Positions 8,458 to 18,053 of a stretch of 27,525 bases of DNA are shown here, in pieces; the first letter of the stretch is position 1; every line of letters starts with the position of its first letter. The notes under the pieces were generated by a model that ran no database searches, had not been told where the DNA came from, and was given only the letters and a program-made list of their open reading frames with translations. The stretch comes from Stramenopiles sp. TOSAG23-2 (lineage: Eukaryota > Sar). Made by a program: the position numbers and the translations under genes. The DNA is taken from assembly GCA_900128395.1 (NCBI GenBank), contig LT649415.1, forward strand, positions 1-27,525, read 5' to 3'.

Positions 8458-9999
8458 TTACAAAAAAAAATCAGCTAAACTACTTGCGATAAAATCAGGA
8501 TGGTTTTTTTCTTCAATTTGTTTTAAATTTTCTTCTAATTTATCCTCCGCTATAACACCACTTAATACTAATAATGTTTTTAAACCACCATTTTTACCAA
8601 ATAAAATATCTGTATCTAACCGATCACCAACCATCATTGTTCGTTCAGGACGTAAATTTTTACTTTTAATAATAATATCTACAAATTCCTTCGATGGTTT
8701 TCCCATATTAATAGGTTTCGTATCAGATGCTACTTCCACTGCACTTACAATTGCACCAGCAGCAGGGGCAACTGTACCAGATGGTAAATAATTTGCACAT
8801 GCATCACGATTTGTTGATAAAAACATACAATTTTGATAACGTATGTACAATGCTGCTACATGTATTTGTAAATAACTAATATCTCCCACGGATACAACAA
8901 CAACACTAACATCTTTATCTAATTGATCAATATCATATGTTTTCATTTCTTTTTGACCTTTATTTCCATGTAATGTACATCCATCAATAATTTCAAAGCC
9001 AGAATGTGTTTTTAATGTCTGTACTAATCCAGGTGTTCCGACAACATAACATTTATTTCGATTAGTCTTATTCTTAACATTTTTTAATACATTATTCTTC
9101 ATATAACGAGCAGTTGCCAATGCAGAATTGTTAATTTGTTCATCATTTTTTATCTTTACAGACATGGAGTTAAATTTCTTTTTATATTGCATTAATGTTT
9201 TTGTTGCATTATTTGATACAAAAAATACTTCTTTTCCCTGTTCATATAATAAATCAACAAATTCTTTTGATTTTTCAATTGCATTTGGTCCACGCCATAT
9301 AACACCATCACAATCAAATATTATTGCATCTAAATCTTTCAATAAAGAAGACGAAACATTAGAAATTTGTTTTATATTATATTTTTCAGCTACCATTTTC
9401 CACGAAGACGATGATGATGATGATCGAACTGCATTATTATTGTTATTATTAATATTCAGTTTACGTTTTTTTGTTTGTCTTGTTGATGAACCATTCTTAT
9501 TTGTAGATTTTTCAATACCAACATATACATGACTCATAGAATCTCTTCCTGTTATTCCTAAAGGCACAGCTATAATTGCATTTGGGTTATCTTTTAAATG
9601 CCAAAAAGTTAAATTATCACTTGTTACATTTAAAAATGAATTTTCAATTAAATATTTTGTTTCTGCAGAATTATTATCATTGTTATTTGAATCACGAACT
9701 GCATTTTCTTTACAACTTTGAAAGATATGAGTATTTAATAATGTTGCTCTATCTTCATCTTTTTCAAAGAAAATTGGATGACAAACTAATTCAATATCTT
9801 GTGATGTTGCTAATAATTCTGTTTTACCAATGCTTTGAAAATATAGACATGCGTTCGGTAAACATGATTGTCGTTTAAATGCTCTTGCTGCTCTGCTGTT
9901 ATTCATCTTCTTTGTGGTTGTTGTTGTTTTGGTTGGTAGTAGTGGTCGGTAGAGGTGGTGTGAATGTAACTTAAACCTGCATTCCTGGCATTCATTCAT
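8458..9999 (-). CDS. HAD phosphatase, phosphoglycolate / 4-nitrophenylphosphatase type, with long N-terminal extension
   Basis: The C-terminal ~290 residues are a complete HAD phosphatase of the NagD/PGP/PDXP group, which hydrolyses small phosphomonoesters such as 2-phosphoglycolate or pyridoxal phosphate. Motif I is FDCDGV (nucleophile D229, acid D231), motif II VSNNATK (261-267), the motif III Lys is in GKPSKEF (K434), and motif IV is GDRLDTDI (458-465). Such enzymes normally begin 20-30 residues before motif I; here about 200 residues precede it. That extension contains a hydrophobic/aromatic block (about 117-163) and Asn and Ser runs (183-199) acting as a linker. Alternative ATGs are at 9906 (residue 32) and 9396 (residue 202); the latter would give a normal-length enzyme. 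I keep 9999 because the frame upstream looks like protein. The substrate is not determinable. It converges with the glycosyltransferase and is divergent from the 10.2 kb gene. Confidence 0.9.
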   Translation of the reverse strand: MNECQECRFKLHSHHLYRPLLPTKTTTTTKKMNNSRAARAFKRQSCLPNACLYFQSIGKTELLATSQDIELVCHPIFFEKDEDRATLLNTHIFQSCKENAVRDSNNNDNNSAETKYLIENSFLNVTSDNLTFWHLKDNPNAIIAVPLGITGRDSMSHVYVGIEKSTNKNGSSTRQTKKRKLNINNNNNNAVRSSSSSSSWKMVAEKYNIKQISNVSSSLLKDLDAIIFDCDGVIWRGPNAIEKSKEFVDLLYEQGKEVFFVSNNATKTLMQYKKKFNSMSVKIKNDEQINNSALATARYMKNNVLKNVKNKTNRNKCYVVGTPGLVQTLKTHSGFEIIDGCTLHGNKGQKEMKTYDIDQLDKDVSVVVVSVGDISYLQIHVAALYIRYQNCMFLSTNRDACANYLPSGTVAPAAGAIVSAVEVASDTKPINMGKPSKEFVDIIIKSKNLRPERTMMVGDRLDTDILFGKNGGLKTLLVLSGVIAEDKLEENLKQIEEKNHPDFIASSLADFFL

Positions 10000-10231
10000 T
10001 TTTTAATAATTTTTTTTTTAATAATTAATAATAATAATTGCATCGCCACCCGCAAAAAAAAGTGAATTGTATTAGCATGTAAATACCAGGTGGTAAAGAT
10101 CGAATTCGAACGGCGTATATTGAAGTATCAAAAAAACGAAGAACAATCACAAACACACACACACCAAACAATGTCATAATGGCAACAACACATATATACA
10201 TTGTCAAAAGTAAAAAATAAAGTATTGCCAA
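10000..10231. promoter_or_regulatory. Short divergent promoter region
   Basis: Only about 230 nt separate the ATGs of the HAD phosphatase (-) and the small plus-strand gene, so both promoters must overlap or be very compact. It contains ACCAGGTG at 10085-10092, close to the middle, and a CA run near 10150-10163. Confidence 0.45.
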
Positions 10232-10657
10232 ATGTTAAACAATATCATACAAATCATGTCAACAATAGTAGTCATTGTACAAAATTCTGGAACAACATCT
10301 GTAAATGGTGAATATTATTATAAAAAAGCAAACGTCATACCACATGGATTTGACATTGTATGTAAACAAAATGGCTGGAATGCCAACGAATTATGGAATA
10401 AATTAAATGGCAACTCCTACTATTTTGAAAAAGAGGATGGAGCATATATATATTATAATAAAGGCGACCAACGATGGTGGATTGATGCTAAAAGTGGTCT
10501 AGGTGTTTATATTGCAGATACTGATGGAAGTGAAGATGCTAAAAAATACCCACCACAAGACGGATATAAAGTATTACAAAATGCAAAATTGCCACTTCCA
10601 ACAGTAATTGTGAAAACAAGGAATAATAATAATAAAGAAGGAAATGAAATGTTGTGA
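10232..10657 (+). CDS. Small Trp/Tyr-rich domain protein
   Basis: The 141-residue protein has the pattern V-x-N/S-G-x-x-x-VNGEYYY ... YYFEKEDGAYIYYNKGDQRWWID ... GVYIADTD. This resembles an uncharacterised repeat-type domain found in many algae and stramenopile-like protists, with a VNG-x-Y opening, a WW-I middle and a Y-x-A/S close. That comparison is from memory of the pattern, not from a search. No membrane segment is convincing; the first eight residues may be leader, and the ATG at 10256 (residue 9, MSTIVVIV) is an equally good start. The C-terminus is Asn/Lys-rich. Function is unknown; a small beta-rich binding domain is likely. It converges on hisG with about 280 nt between stops. Confidence 0.7.
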   Translation: MLNNIIQIMSTIVVIVQNSGTTSVNGEYYYKKANVIPHGFDIVCKQNGWNANELWNKLNGNSYYFEKEDGAYIYYNKGDQRWWIDAKSGLGVYIADTDGSEDAKKYPPQDGYKVLQNAKLPLPTVIVKTRNNNNKEGNEML

Positions 10658-10940
10658 AAAAGTTAGATTTGAATTGAAAATAAAAAAATACGAGAGTAAA
10701 AATGTGGGGGAGGTGTGGTAGAGACCATGTTTTGAGTTTAAAATATTTGAATAATCAAATTCTATTATATGAAAAAGAATATATAAATATATTTTACACA
10801 CTCTATACACAAAATTATACTTCGTACTCTGACTGCAGCAGTAGTTTAGACACACGTGGATTTATCCTCTTTCTTATGATATATATAAAAATTATGCATA
10901 TGAAATATTCTTTTTACTTTTTTTTTCAAATTGTTGTGCC

Positions 10941-11894
10941 CTACGTTCTACAATTTTTAATTTCCATGACCAATATACCAGTTGCGCCTAAATCTGTTAA
11001 ATCATCCATCATTTGTGAAGTTTTTTTCTTCAATACCATGACTTGTATAGCATACCATTTATCATCATCATTAACAGCTGATAATGCCATAACAGTTGGT
11101 GCTTTAATACCAGGTGTAATCTTCTTCGCAGCTTCTAAATTTGTACCACTAATATTATATAGCATCATATCATATTTCATAGCTAATTGATAACCTTCAA
11201 AACGTTTTTTAATTTTTGTAATCATACCTGCATGTCTTGTTTTTTTATTACTTATCAATACCGTTTCAGTATTCATAATAATTTCAACAATTTCTAAACC
11301 TGCTGCACGCATTGTTGTACCAGTTTCAACTAAATCAACAATTCCATCTGCTAATCCCAAACCACATGCCGCTTCAACACTACCAGATACATAACTAATT
11401 TTTGTTGTCTCACCACCTGGTATTTTATCAAAAAAATCTTTTGCAAGTTTTGTAAAGGAAGTTACAATACGTTTTCCTACAAGTTCTTTTGCACTTTTAA
11501 TTTCATGTGGTACAGGTGCTTGGACACATAGTTTACATTTTCCTAAACCAAGTTTCATCACTACATTGACATCCGCGCCAGATTCTTCAATAATATCTTC
11601 ACCTGTTATTCCCATATCAACCATACCTTCACCTACATATAAAGCAATATCTTTTGCCGGTAAAAAAACAAGTGTTAATGGCAATGATGTTGATTGTGCA
11701 ATATCCAACCTATTTGGACGAAAAAAATCAATACCAGCACCTTCCAATAATTTTAAACATTTATTATACAAACGTCCTTTTTTTGGAACTGCAAATAAAA
11801 ATCGTTCAGGATCATGCGTTTGAAATGAATTCGAACGTGCTTTGCCTTTCGTTCCTTTTTCTGGACTAATATTCATTCCTGCAAAAGTTGCCAT
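10941..11894 (-). CDS. hisG: ATP phosphoribosyltransferase, long form
   Basis: This catalyses the first step of histidine biosynthesis, ATP + PRPP to N1-(5-phosphoribosyl)-ATP. The 317-residue protein matches the long, feedback-regulated form (bacterial HisG / yeast HIS1). The catalytic part begins at FLFAVPKKGRLYNKCLKLLEGAG (within 32-54), continues through DIALYVGEGMVDMGITGEDII (82-102), and has the signature GLADGIVDLVETGTTMRAAG at 180-199. The C-terminal ~90 residues (KAPTVMALSAVNDDDKWYA, 264-282, to the ILVMEIKNC end) form the ACT-like regulatory domain that binds histidine in the family. The N-terminus starts only about 32 residues before the domain and lacks an obvious plastid or mitochondrial presequence, suggesting a cytosolic enzyme. 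It is divergent from the LRR/Sfi1 gene. Confidence 0.95.
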   Translation of the reverse strand: MATFAGMNISPEKGTKGKARSNSFQTHDPERFLFAVPKKGRLYNKCLKLLEGAGIDFFRPNRLDIAQSTSLPLTLVFLPAKDIALYVGEGMVDMGITGEDIIEESGADVNVVMKLGLGKCKLCVQAPVPHEIKSAKELVGKRIVTSFTKLAKDFFDKIPGGETTKISYVSGSVEAACGLGLADGIVDLVETGTTMRAAGLEIVEIIMNTETVLISNKKTRHAGMITKIKKRFEGYQLAMKYDMMLYNISGTNLEAAKKITPGIKAPTVMALSAVNDDDKWYAIQVMVLKKKTSQMMDDLTDLGATGILVMEIKNCRT

Positions 11895-11955
11895 TTTGAT
11901 ATGTATGAATAAATGTATATATTATATGATAATTGATTTGTAATGTCTGTGTGGA

Positions 11956-11992
<37 letters not shown>

Positions 11993-12753
11993 AATTTGTA
12001 TGCACAATAGCCTATAGTAATACGATTGATTTTTTAAATGTAATAAAAGTCTTTGTCAATCTCGTTCGTTCATTATCTATTTTTCTTCTATGTTTTCTAT
12101 ATTATCCATAAAACAATATTAATGAAATTAATTAATAGTATATATTTGTTCATAGATATAAGATATTATGTATTATTTTCCCACAATCAATAGTATGTGC
12201 CTGTTATTTTTGGCTTTTTGAAAACCAGTTAGACACAATTTAACTTATATTTTAATTTTGGTCGAGCTGAGATTAGGTTTTATTTGTACTTGTTAGTATA
12301 ATGTAATGATGACGCACTCATTTCATTTTATTATGCTGTATATGCTGATGTCTGATGTCACGCTCGTCAAAAACACAGCAAAAATTAAAATGCTATCTAT
12401 TTTATTCTAATTCAGTGCATGTGGAAAGTGGAAAGTTTCTACGATGCTTAGACTACAAAAGAAATAGGTTTTGCAGCCAATACAGGCAATAGCTCCATAT
12501 CTCACACATGATGACAGTTAAAAAAATTTTTTCATAAAAAAACCAGGTATTATTTCAATTATTATATTTGTACTAATGGCACAATGTGCTAATTGAAATA
12601 AATAATATTGTTATATACAATTGTTTGTTCATAATAAACAAACGCTACGAAATAGCAAGTTTTAGTTAAGAAACACTTGAAGGTAGAACGCCTCTTTGAT
12701 ATCATATATTGCAATATATATAAGTACGATATACTACATATAAATTGACAATT
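11895..12753. promoter_or_regulatory. Divergent promoter region hisG / LRR-Sfi1 gene
   Basis: About 860 nt with no supported gene. It contains a (TA)n microsatellite at about 11962-11990, near the hisG start, ACCAGGTA at 12542-12549, and a 16-nt perfect palindrome ATATATTGCAATATAT at 12704-12719, about 35 nt before the plus-strand ATG. Which elements are promoters is not decidable by eye. Confidence 0.45.
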
Positions 12754-15700
12754 ATGCAAGATCGTACCTTGCAACGAAGTTATGTAAAACAAGCAGCAAG
12801 TAGAAAAAATGCATTAAATTTAAGAGAATATCCCACACCTAATCGTGTTAATAATATTAATAATAACAACAACAACAACAATAACAATATGAGAACACCA
12901 CAACCAAGAAGATATGTGCATTTTGAAGAAGATGGTACCCAATATCATTATCCTAGAAGTAATAATAATAAGAACAGCAGTAGCAGCTATCGTCATTCAG
13001 CAGTCAAAGGTAAAAGAACGCGTAATAATAACAATATAGTCATACGCAGTCCAATCGAAGGAGGTGGTATCGGTGTAAATAATATTCAATCATTCTCGCA
13101 TAATACAAATAATATGACTTCGATCCCTGATATTGCACTAACCGACGTTGGACGTCGTTTCCCAACTTTATTTCAACCATCAAAAATACAAGTTGTAAAC
13201 CGAATGGTAAACGTGATTGATCTTGTACCACAACAGTTTCGACATGCAGATACAATTTATTTAACGAATAATCGTTTATCCAACATATCAAACATGGAAC
13301 AATTTAAAAATTTACAAACATTATCGTTAGCTCATAATGAAATAAACAATGTGAATCAATTGAAACCACTAATAAAATGCCCGTTGTTAAAGTATCTAAA
13401 ATTAGAAGGGTGTCCTGTATGCGAAGCCCCGTTTTATCGCTTGCATGTTATACGATTGTTAACAAAGTTAAAGAAATTTAAAGTATTGGATGGAGATGAA
13501 ATTGATCGTAAAGAAAGAATGGCTGCGAAATATGTTATTGAAAAGGAAGGGCAAATGTACAAAAAAATGTTTCATAATTATTGTACAATATATAAATTGA
13601 AACATTTAATTTTTCAATTAAAATTGCATTTAAATTTTCGGCTTGTTAGACTTGGTGAAAATTTACCTTCAAATCTCATTATCATTCCACCAACGATAAG
13701 TTCTTTTCCAAGACATGATGATTCAGGCGATGTTAATATTGATTTATATTTGAAACTTTGGAAGTTCAAGCGTTATGATGTAACTAGCGAATTTAAAATA
13801 TACATTCGAAACAATATCACAAATGGTGTTGTAAAATTTTGGAATCTACTACTAAAAGCAGAATTACAACAGCAACAGCAACAAGAGAAGACATTAGCCA
13901 ATATTTCTAATAATACTCCATATGGCAAAAGATCTAAATCATTACAAAATCGAAACAGTCGTTTGGGAAGATCTTCCTCGAACGTCTTGACTACGACGAC
14001 GATACCGCATACAAAAGCACATAAATTATGGGAAGAAGCATTCTCTGAAATGCAAATAGTACAAGATGGTGCAATAAATAAATTAAAAATGTTATGCCAA
14101 GAATATAAAGTTCAATTAAAGGATATTGAAAATCAAATTGCAGCAAAGGATCCAATGGGATATATTGATCAATTAGAAGAGGAAGAGGAAGAATTAAATA
14201 AAATGATGAGTCCTCGTAGTGGTGGTGGTAGTGGATACAATAAGGGTACTAGTCATATGGATACATCAGTTATAAATGATAATAATAATTCAATAAGCGA
14301 TGCTTTTAATGATAATCAAAACAATGCTAGTAATGGTTTAACAGAACCAGTACCATGGCCTGTACCGAAACCAATAGCATCGCCTAAAAGTAAGCAACGG
14401 GGAAGAAGTATGGAAAATATTGATGACAAGAACGTTCCAATTAAAAATAGCAAAGATAATGATGATCAAAGAAATGAGGAAGAAGAAGAAGATGAAGACG
14501 ATGAAGAATATCGTCAAGATAAAGGTAAATTGTATCTTGAATTATTGGAACAATCTACTCGAAAACAGCGGCGTACACCATCACCACAACATCGACGTAA
14601 TGCAAAAAGTCCAACATCAGGAAAAAAAAGCAAACATGAAAATAATCATATAGACGAGCCTTTAAATGCAAATAGTGCAGTAATGTCGGAGGATAAAATG
14701 TTAACAATGTCTCCTAAGGAAAAGGAAAGATGGGAGCGAACATTACGTAAACATTCACCAGATAATGCATTTGTTGAGAAAAAAGATACTAAAGTATTTA
14801 ATAAACGTCGTAAATCACCATCGCCAACATCGTCAAAAGTAAAATTGAAAAGCAAAAACCTGCAACATAACAAGAAATCACCACGAAATGTAACAAATAA
14901 AAAAGTATCACCATCAACAGCAGCAACCGTTACTAATAATAATACTAATAACAATAAGAAAACTCGATTACTAGTTGAAAAATTATCCATCATGAATGAT
15001 CAGGTTGAAAAGTTACAACATGAACGCGATGTAGCAAACCACAAAGCAAAAGAATATGAAATGCTTTTACACCATTATGTCAAAGGTGAAGATAAGTTAA
15101 AAATGGCAATTGAATTAAACAATACACATATTTTGCAACGTGCATTTTATGGATGGGAAAAAGCAACGAATCATGTAAGAAAGCAACGAATGCATGCGCA
15201 TAAAATACAAAGCAAAAAACAATTTTTATTTATGCAACTGATCTTTGAATCATGGTTTAAATATGCAGAGAACGAAAAGTTAGTAAAACATAAGACATCA
15301 ATTGCCACAAAACATAAATATACAAATATATTATCAAACGCTTTCTTATCATGGCATAGAAAAGTCCAAGAAATATTTCAACATCATAAAGGGACCAAAC
15401 AATTATTAGCAAAAGCATATCTTTTTATACAAAAAAAATGTTTCAAGAAATGGAATTTAGTGTTGGAAGAAGAACGTATTGAAAATGAAAATTTGGTAAA
15501 GTTGGGATATTTGCATATCTTAGGGAGAAGATATTTGAGACAATGGAAGCTAGCAACAAGTGCAGTTGAATTAGACCGTGTTACTAACACTTTAGCAATG
15601 AAACAATACATAGACACATTGCAATTCAATGCCTTTGAAAAATGGAGGCAATTTACATTAGATTCAATTGAGGATAAGCGATATACGTTTGCAAAACACT

Positions 15701-17157
15701 TGAAAAAAACTGTTTTAAAAGTTGGAAATGGATTGGCCGACATTTTCAATCGACGTTATCTTGATAATACTTGTAAATTTATTCTAAAAATCTGGTTTAA
15801 CAAGACTAAATATACAATGCAACGGCTGAAATATGCAAAAATTCTTGGTGATATTCGTAGAAAAAACGAAGTGACAAATTCCTGGTATAAATGGCGTATT
15901 GTAACCTTATCCGAACAATTAACAGCTGTAGGAACGAACATTAAAGCTGAACAAGAAAATGTTCTTAAGTTAAACGATGAAATCACGGATTTGCAAAAAG
16001 AACTTTTTAATAATAAAAAACAAATTGAAATAAAGGAATTACAAATTGAACGGGAAAAAATACTTGCGTTTAAGCAATATGAAGAATTGAATGATGAAGT
16101 AATGGTTTTAAATTTAAGAACGGAAAATAAGGAAAATAAGGCCAAGGTAATATCCCAGGAAGTACAAGAAGCGAAGAAAGGTGTAGAATTTTTAATTCAA
16201 AAAGTAAAAGAGCATAAGAATGAAACTAAATTCTTAGAAGAAGAAAATTCGTTGTTAAATACACACATGAGCGATTTAGAAAAGAGATTAAATGATGAAA
16301 AAATACAGCTTCAACAATCCATAGTGGAAAAAAATAAATTACGCTCACAATTACAATTGATTGAAAAGGCAAAAGATGAGGCAGATAAAGAAGTGGAAAT
16401 ACAACGAAATGAGAATGTAACATTAATAGAAAAAATGAAAAAGATGAGACATAATTGGGAAATAGACATAGACACGTTTAATAAGGAAAAAAATGCAAAT
16501 CGAAAAGTGGTGAAGTCGTTAAAGGGTCAAATAAAAGTCGAAGAAACTGCACGAAAAAAGAAAGAAAAAGAATTTAAAGAGTTCACAGTATCATCCAAAG
16601 TATATCAATTTAAGATGGAGACGCAATTGGAAGAAAGTTTGCAAATGTGCACCATGTTGAAACAGGAATTAGAACAAGTCAGTGTTGAACGAACCTTATT
16701 AGTGCGTGAAAAGGAAAATAGCCAATTGTTAATGCTACATTTACAAAATAAAATGCAAATGGAAGAAGATATGCAAATGGAGGATATTCATTTAAAAACA
16801 AAACGAATGAATAAGCTAGAAGGGGAACGTTTTCAATTACAAAGTAAATATGAAATGTTAATAGCTAGAAATGAGGAACGTGACAAGTTACTAAAAGAGA
16901 AAAATAATGTAATTAGAAATTTAAAACAAGGTTTACAATTAAGCAGCTTAAATAATAATAACGTGGGAAATATCAGCAATAACCAATTCAATGGCAGTGA
17001 AATTAGTAATGATAAAAGTAGTGTAGCAGAATTTTACCAAATGCAAGATACAAATGATGGGTCAGATATGAGTGAAGAGGAAACTGATGAAGCTGAGTTG
17101 AATGCTAAATTGAAAGAGTTGAAAGAAAAAATAGAAGGGAAGATCAGAAATGTGTAA
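12754..17157 (+). CDS. LRR - Sfi1-repeat - coiled-coil protein, probable centrosome / basal-body component
   Basis: The large (about 1467-residue) protein has an SDS22-like leucine-rich repeat block at about 162-255 (RHADTIYLTNNRLSNISNME and following), an Asp/Glu/Ser/Pro/Lys-rich disordered middle with several SP sites (about 400-740), a helical block with eight W motifs at about 795-1050 (FYGWEKA, FESWFKY, FLSWHRK, FKKWNLV, LRQWKLA, FEKWRQF, LKIWFNK, WYKWRIV), and a long coiled coil to about 1390. The W motifs repeat mostly every 33 residues, which matches Sfi1 repeats, the centrin-binding helix of centrosomes and basal bodies. LRR plus coiled coil also occurs in centriolar proteins. I start at the ATG at 12754; the frame extends three codons upstream only to a TTG. 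A role in flagellar or centrosome structure is inference from domains. Confidence 0.85.
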   Translation: MQDRTLQRSYVKQAASRKNALNLREYPTPNRVNNINNNNNNNNNNMRTPQPRRYVHFEEDGTQYHYPRSNNNKNSSSSYRHSAVKGKRTRNNNNIVIRSPIEGGGIGVNNIQSFSHNTNNMTSIPDIALTDVGRRFPTLFQPSKIQVVNRMVNVIDLVPQQFRHADTIYLTNNRLSNISNMEQFKNLQTLSLAHNEINNVNQLKPLIKCPLLKYLKLEGCPVCEAPFYRLHVIRLLTKLKKFKVLDGDEIDRKERMAAKYVIEKEGQMYKKMFHNYCTIYKLKHLIFQLKLHLNFRLVRLGENLPSNLIIIPPTISSFPRHDDSGDVNIDLYLKLWKFKRYDVTSEFKIYIRNNITNGVVKFWNLLLKAELQQQQQQEKTLANISNNTPYGKRSKSLQNRNSRLGRSSSNVLTTTTIPHTKAHKLWEEAFSEMQIVQDGAINKLKMLCQEYKVQLKDIENQIAAKDPMGYIDQLEEEEEELNKMMSPRSGGGSGYNKGTSHMDTSVINDNNNSISDAFNDNQNNASNGLTEPVPWPVPKPIASPKSKQRGRSMENIDDKNVPIKNSKDNDDQRNEEEEEDEDDEEYRQDKGKLYLELLEQSTRKQRRTPSPQHRRNAKSPTSGKKSKHENNHIDEPLNANSAVMSEDKMLTMSPKEKERWERTLRKHSPDNAFVEKKDTKVFNKRRKSPSPTSSKVKLKSKNLQHNKKSPRNVTNKKVSPSTAATVTNNNTNNNKKTRLLVEKLSIMNDQVEKLQHERDVANHKAKEYEMLLHHYVKGEDKLKMAIELNNTHILQRAFYGWEKATNHVRKQRMHAHKIQSKKQFLFMQLIFESWFKYAENEKLVKHKTSIATKHKYTNILSNAFLSWHRKVQEIFQHHKGTKQLLAKAYLFIQKKCFKKWNLVLEEERIENENLVKLGYLHILGRRYLRQWKLATSAVELDRVTNTLAMKQYIDTLQFNAFEKWRQFTLDSIEDKRYTFAKHLKKTVLKVGNGLADIFNRRYLDNTCKFILKIWFNKTKYTMQRLKYAKILGDIRRKNEVTNSWYKWRIVTLSEQLTAVGTNIKAEQENVLKLNDEITDLQKELFNNKKQIEIKELQIEREKILAFKQYEELNDEVMVLNLRTENKENKAKVISQEVQEAKKGVEFLIQKVKEHKNETKFLEEENSLLNTHMSDLEKRLNDEKIQLQQSIVEKNKLRSQLQLIEKAKDEADKEVEIQRNENVTLIEKMKKMRHNWEIDIDTFNKEKNANRKVVKSLKGQIKVEETARKKKEKEFKEFTVSSKVYQFKMETQLEESLQMCTMLKQELEQVSVERTLLVREKENSQLLMLHLQNKMQMEEDMQMEDIHLKTKRMNKLEGERFQLQSKYEMLIARNEERDKLLKEKNNVIRNLKQGLQLSSLNNNNVGNISNNQFNGSEISNDKSSVAEFYQMQDTNDGSDMSEEETDEAELNAKLKELKEKIEGKIRNV

Positions 17158-17330
17158 AAAATATGTATGGTGGTGTGCGTGTGTGAGCGTATAGGATTAT
17201 TTTTAAAAATTAGGCGCTCGTCGTAGGTACAATGTTAAAAAAATGTTTTTTCATTAAATTTAAAAAAGGAATTAAATACGGAGCTTCGTCTCTCAAAATA
17301 CGCGAAAATACATTTTTGATTTTTGCATCA

Positions 17331-18053
17331 TCACAAAACATCTCTACCTCGCTTCCTTGAAATTACAGAGTAAACCAAATTAACATATTTAAAACGTTTA
17401 TCAACGTCATCATGGTCGATTAATGATAACAATCCGCCATTTGTTTTACCTAGGTTTGGATCAATACAATGCGTATCTGATATTTGGCGGTACGATTCAT
17501 GCCATCGCTCTAAATCACGTTCTAAGGCCACATCAAGTAATGCAACATTATATGTATTACCAACTAAAGTAATTAAAATATTCATTACGACCAATGCTAT
17601 TAATAAAATAAACAACACAAACACAATAGTTGCAAACCCTGGCCATACACGTTGTGATTGAACTAACGAATCACCAAAATCCCCAAACATAATAAATAAC
17701 ATGCTTTGTAACGAATCAGCAATGGATTCAAATTGTTTCACATCATTACCAAACGATAAATGTTGGGCAAAACTAAATGCAAACACAATCCCAAACATCA
17801 AGAATAAAATTCCTAAAATTTCATCTCTTGCAATAGTTCTCATAATTGCTGCTATTTGTATTCCATACGGATCACCAAGGCTTTTAAATGTTTCTAATAA
17901 TTGAAATACCATTGCAGTCATGCCAATTCCAGCAATCCAATTCAACCATTTTAACTGCAGCAAAATATTTGTAAAATCGGTATATCCATTTGATTGTATC
18001 TCAGTTTGTTGAATTATTTTGAATGTTGTAATCGAGGTCTTAATATCAATCCA
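17331..18053 (-). CDS. TRP/polycystin-like cation channel pore fragment, 5'-incomplete
   Basis: The frame is open from 18053 to a TGA at 17331, with the first in-frame ATG only at 17921. It encodes the C-terminal channel core: an S4-S5-like stretch (LLQLKWLNW ... FQLLETF), an S5 helix (ILGILFLMFGIVFAFSF), a pore loop with FIMFGDFGDSL, and a long S6 (WPGFATIVFVLFILLIALVVMNIL), then a cytosolic tail. The pore and S5/S6 resemble the TRP/polycystin group of cation channels, whose filters are short Gly-Asp-like motifs. S1-S4 are missing, and the sequence 5' of it (to the right) has no room for them before the repeat array. It is either an exon of a spliced gene, a frameshifted gene joined to the signal-peptide ORF at 18014-18235, or a truncated copy. 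Confidence 0.65.
   Translation of the reverse strand, partial: WIDIKTSITTFKIIQQTEIQSNGYTDFTNILLQLKWLNWIAGIGMTAMVFQLLETFKSLGDPYGIQIAAIMRTIARDEILGILFLMFGIVFAFSFAQHLSFGNDVKQFESIADSLQSMLFIMFGDFGDSLVQSQRVWPGFATIVFVLFILLIALVVMNILITLVGNTYNVALLDVALERDLERWHESYRQISDTHCIDPNLGKTNGGLLSLIDHDDVDKRFKYVNLVYSVISRKRGRDVL

Noticed and set aside
12300-12355. C/D-box snoRNA candidate (ATGATGA near 12305, CTGA near 12348)
   Set aside because: There is no terminal stem and no guide target could be checked; such short boxes arise often by chance.
12745-12753. N-terminal MTIM start of the LRR/Sfi1 protein
   Set aside because: The first codon is TTG; the first ATG in frame is 12754, which suits a nuclear gene better.
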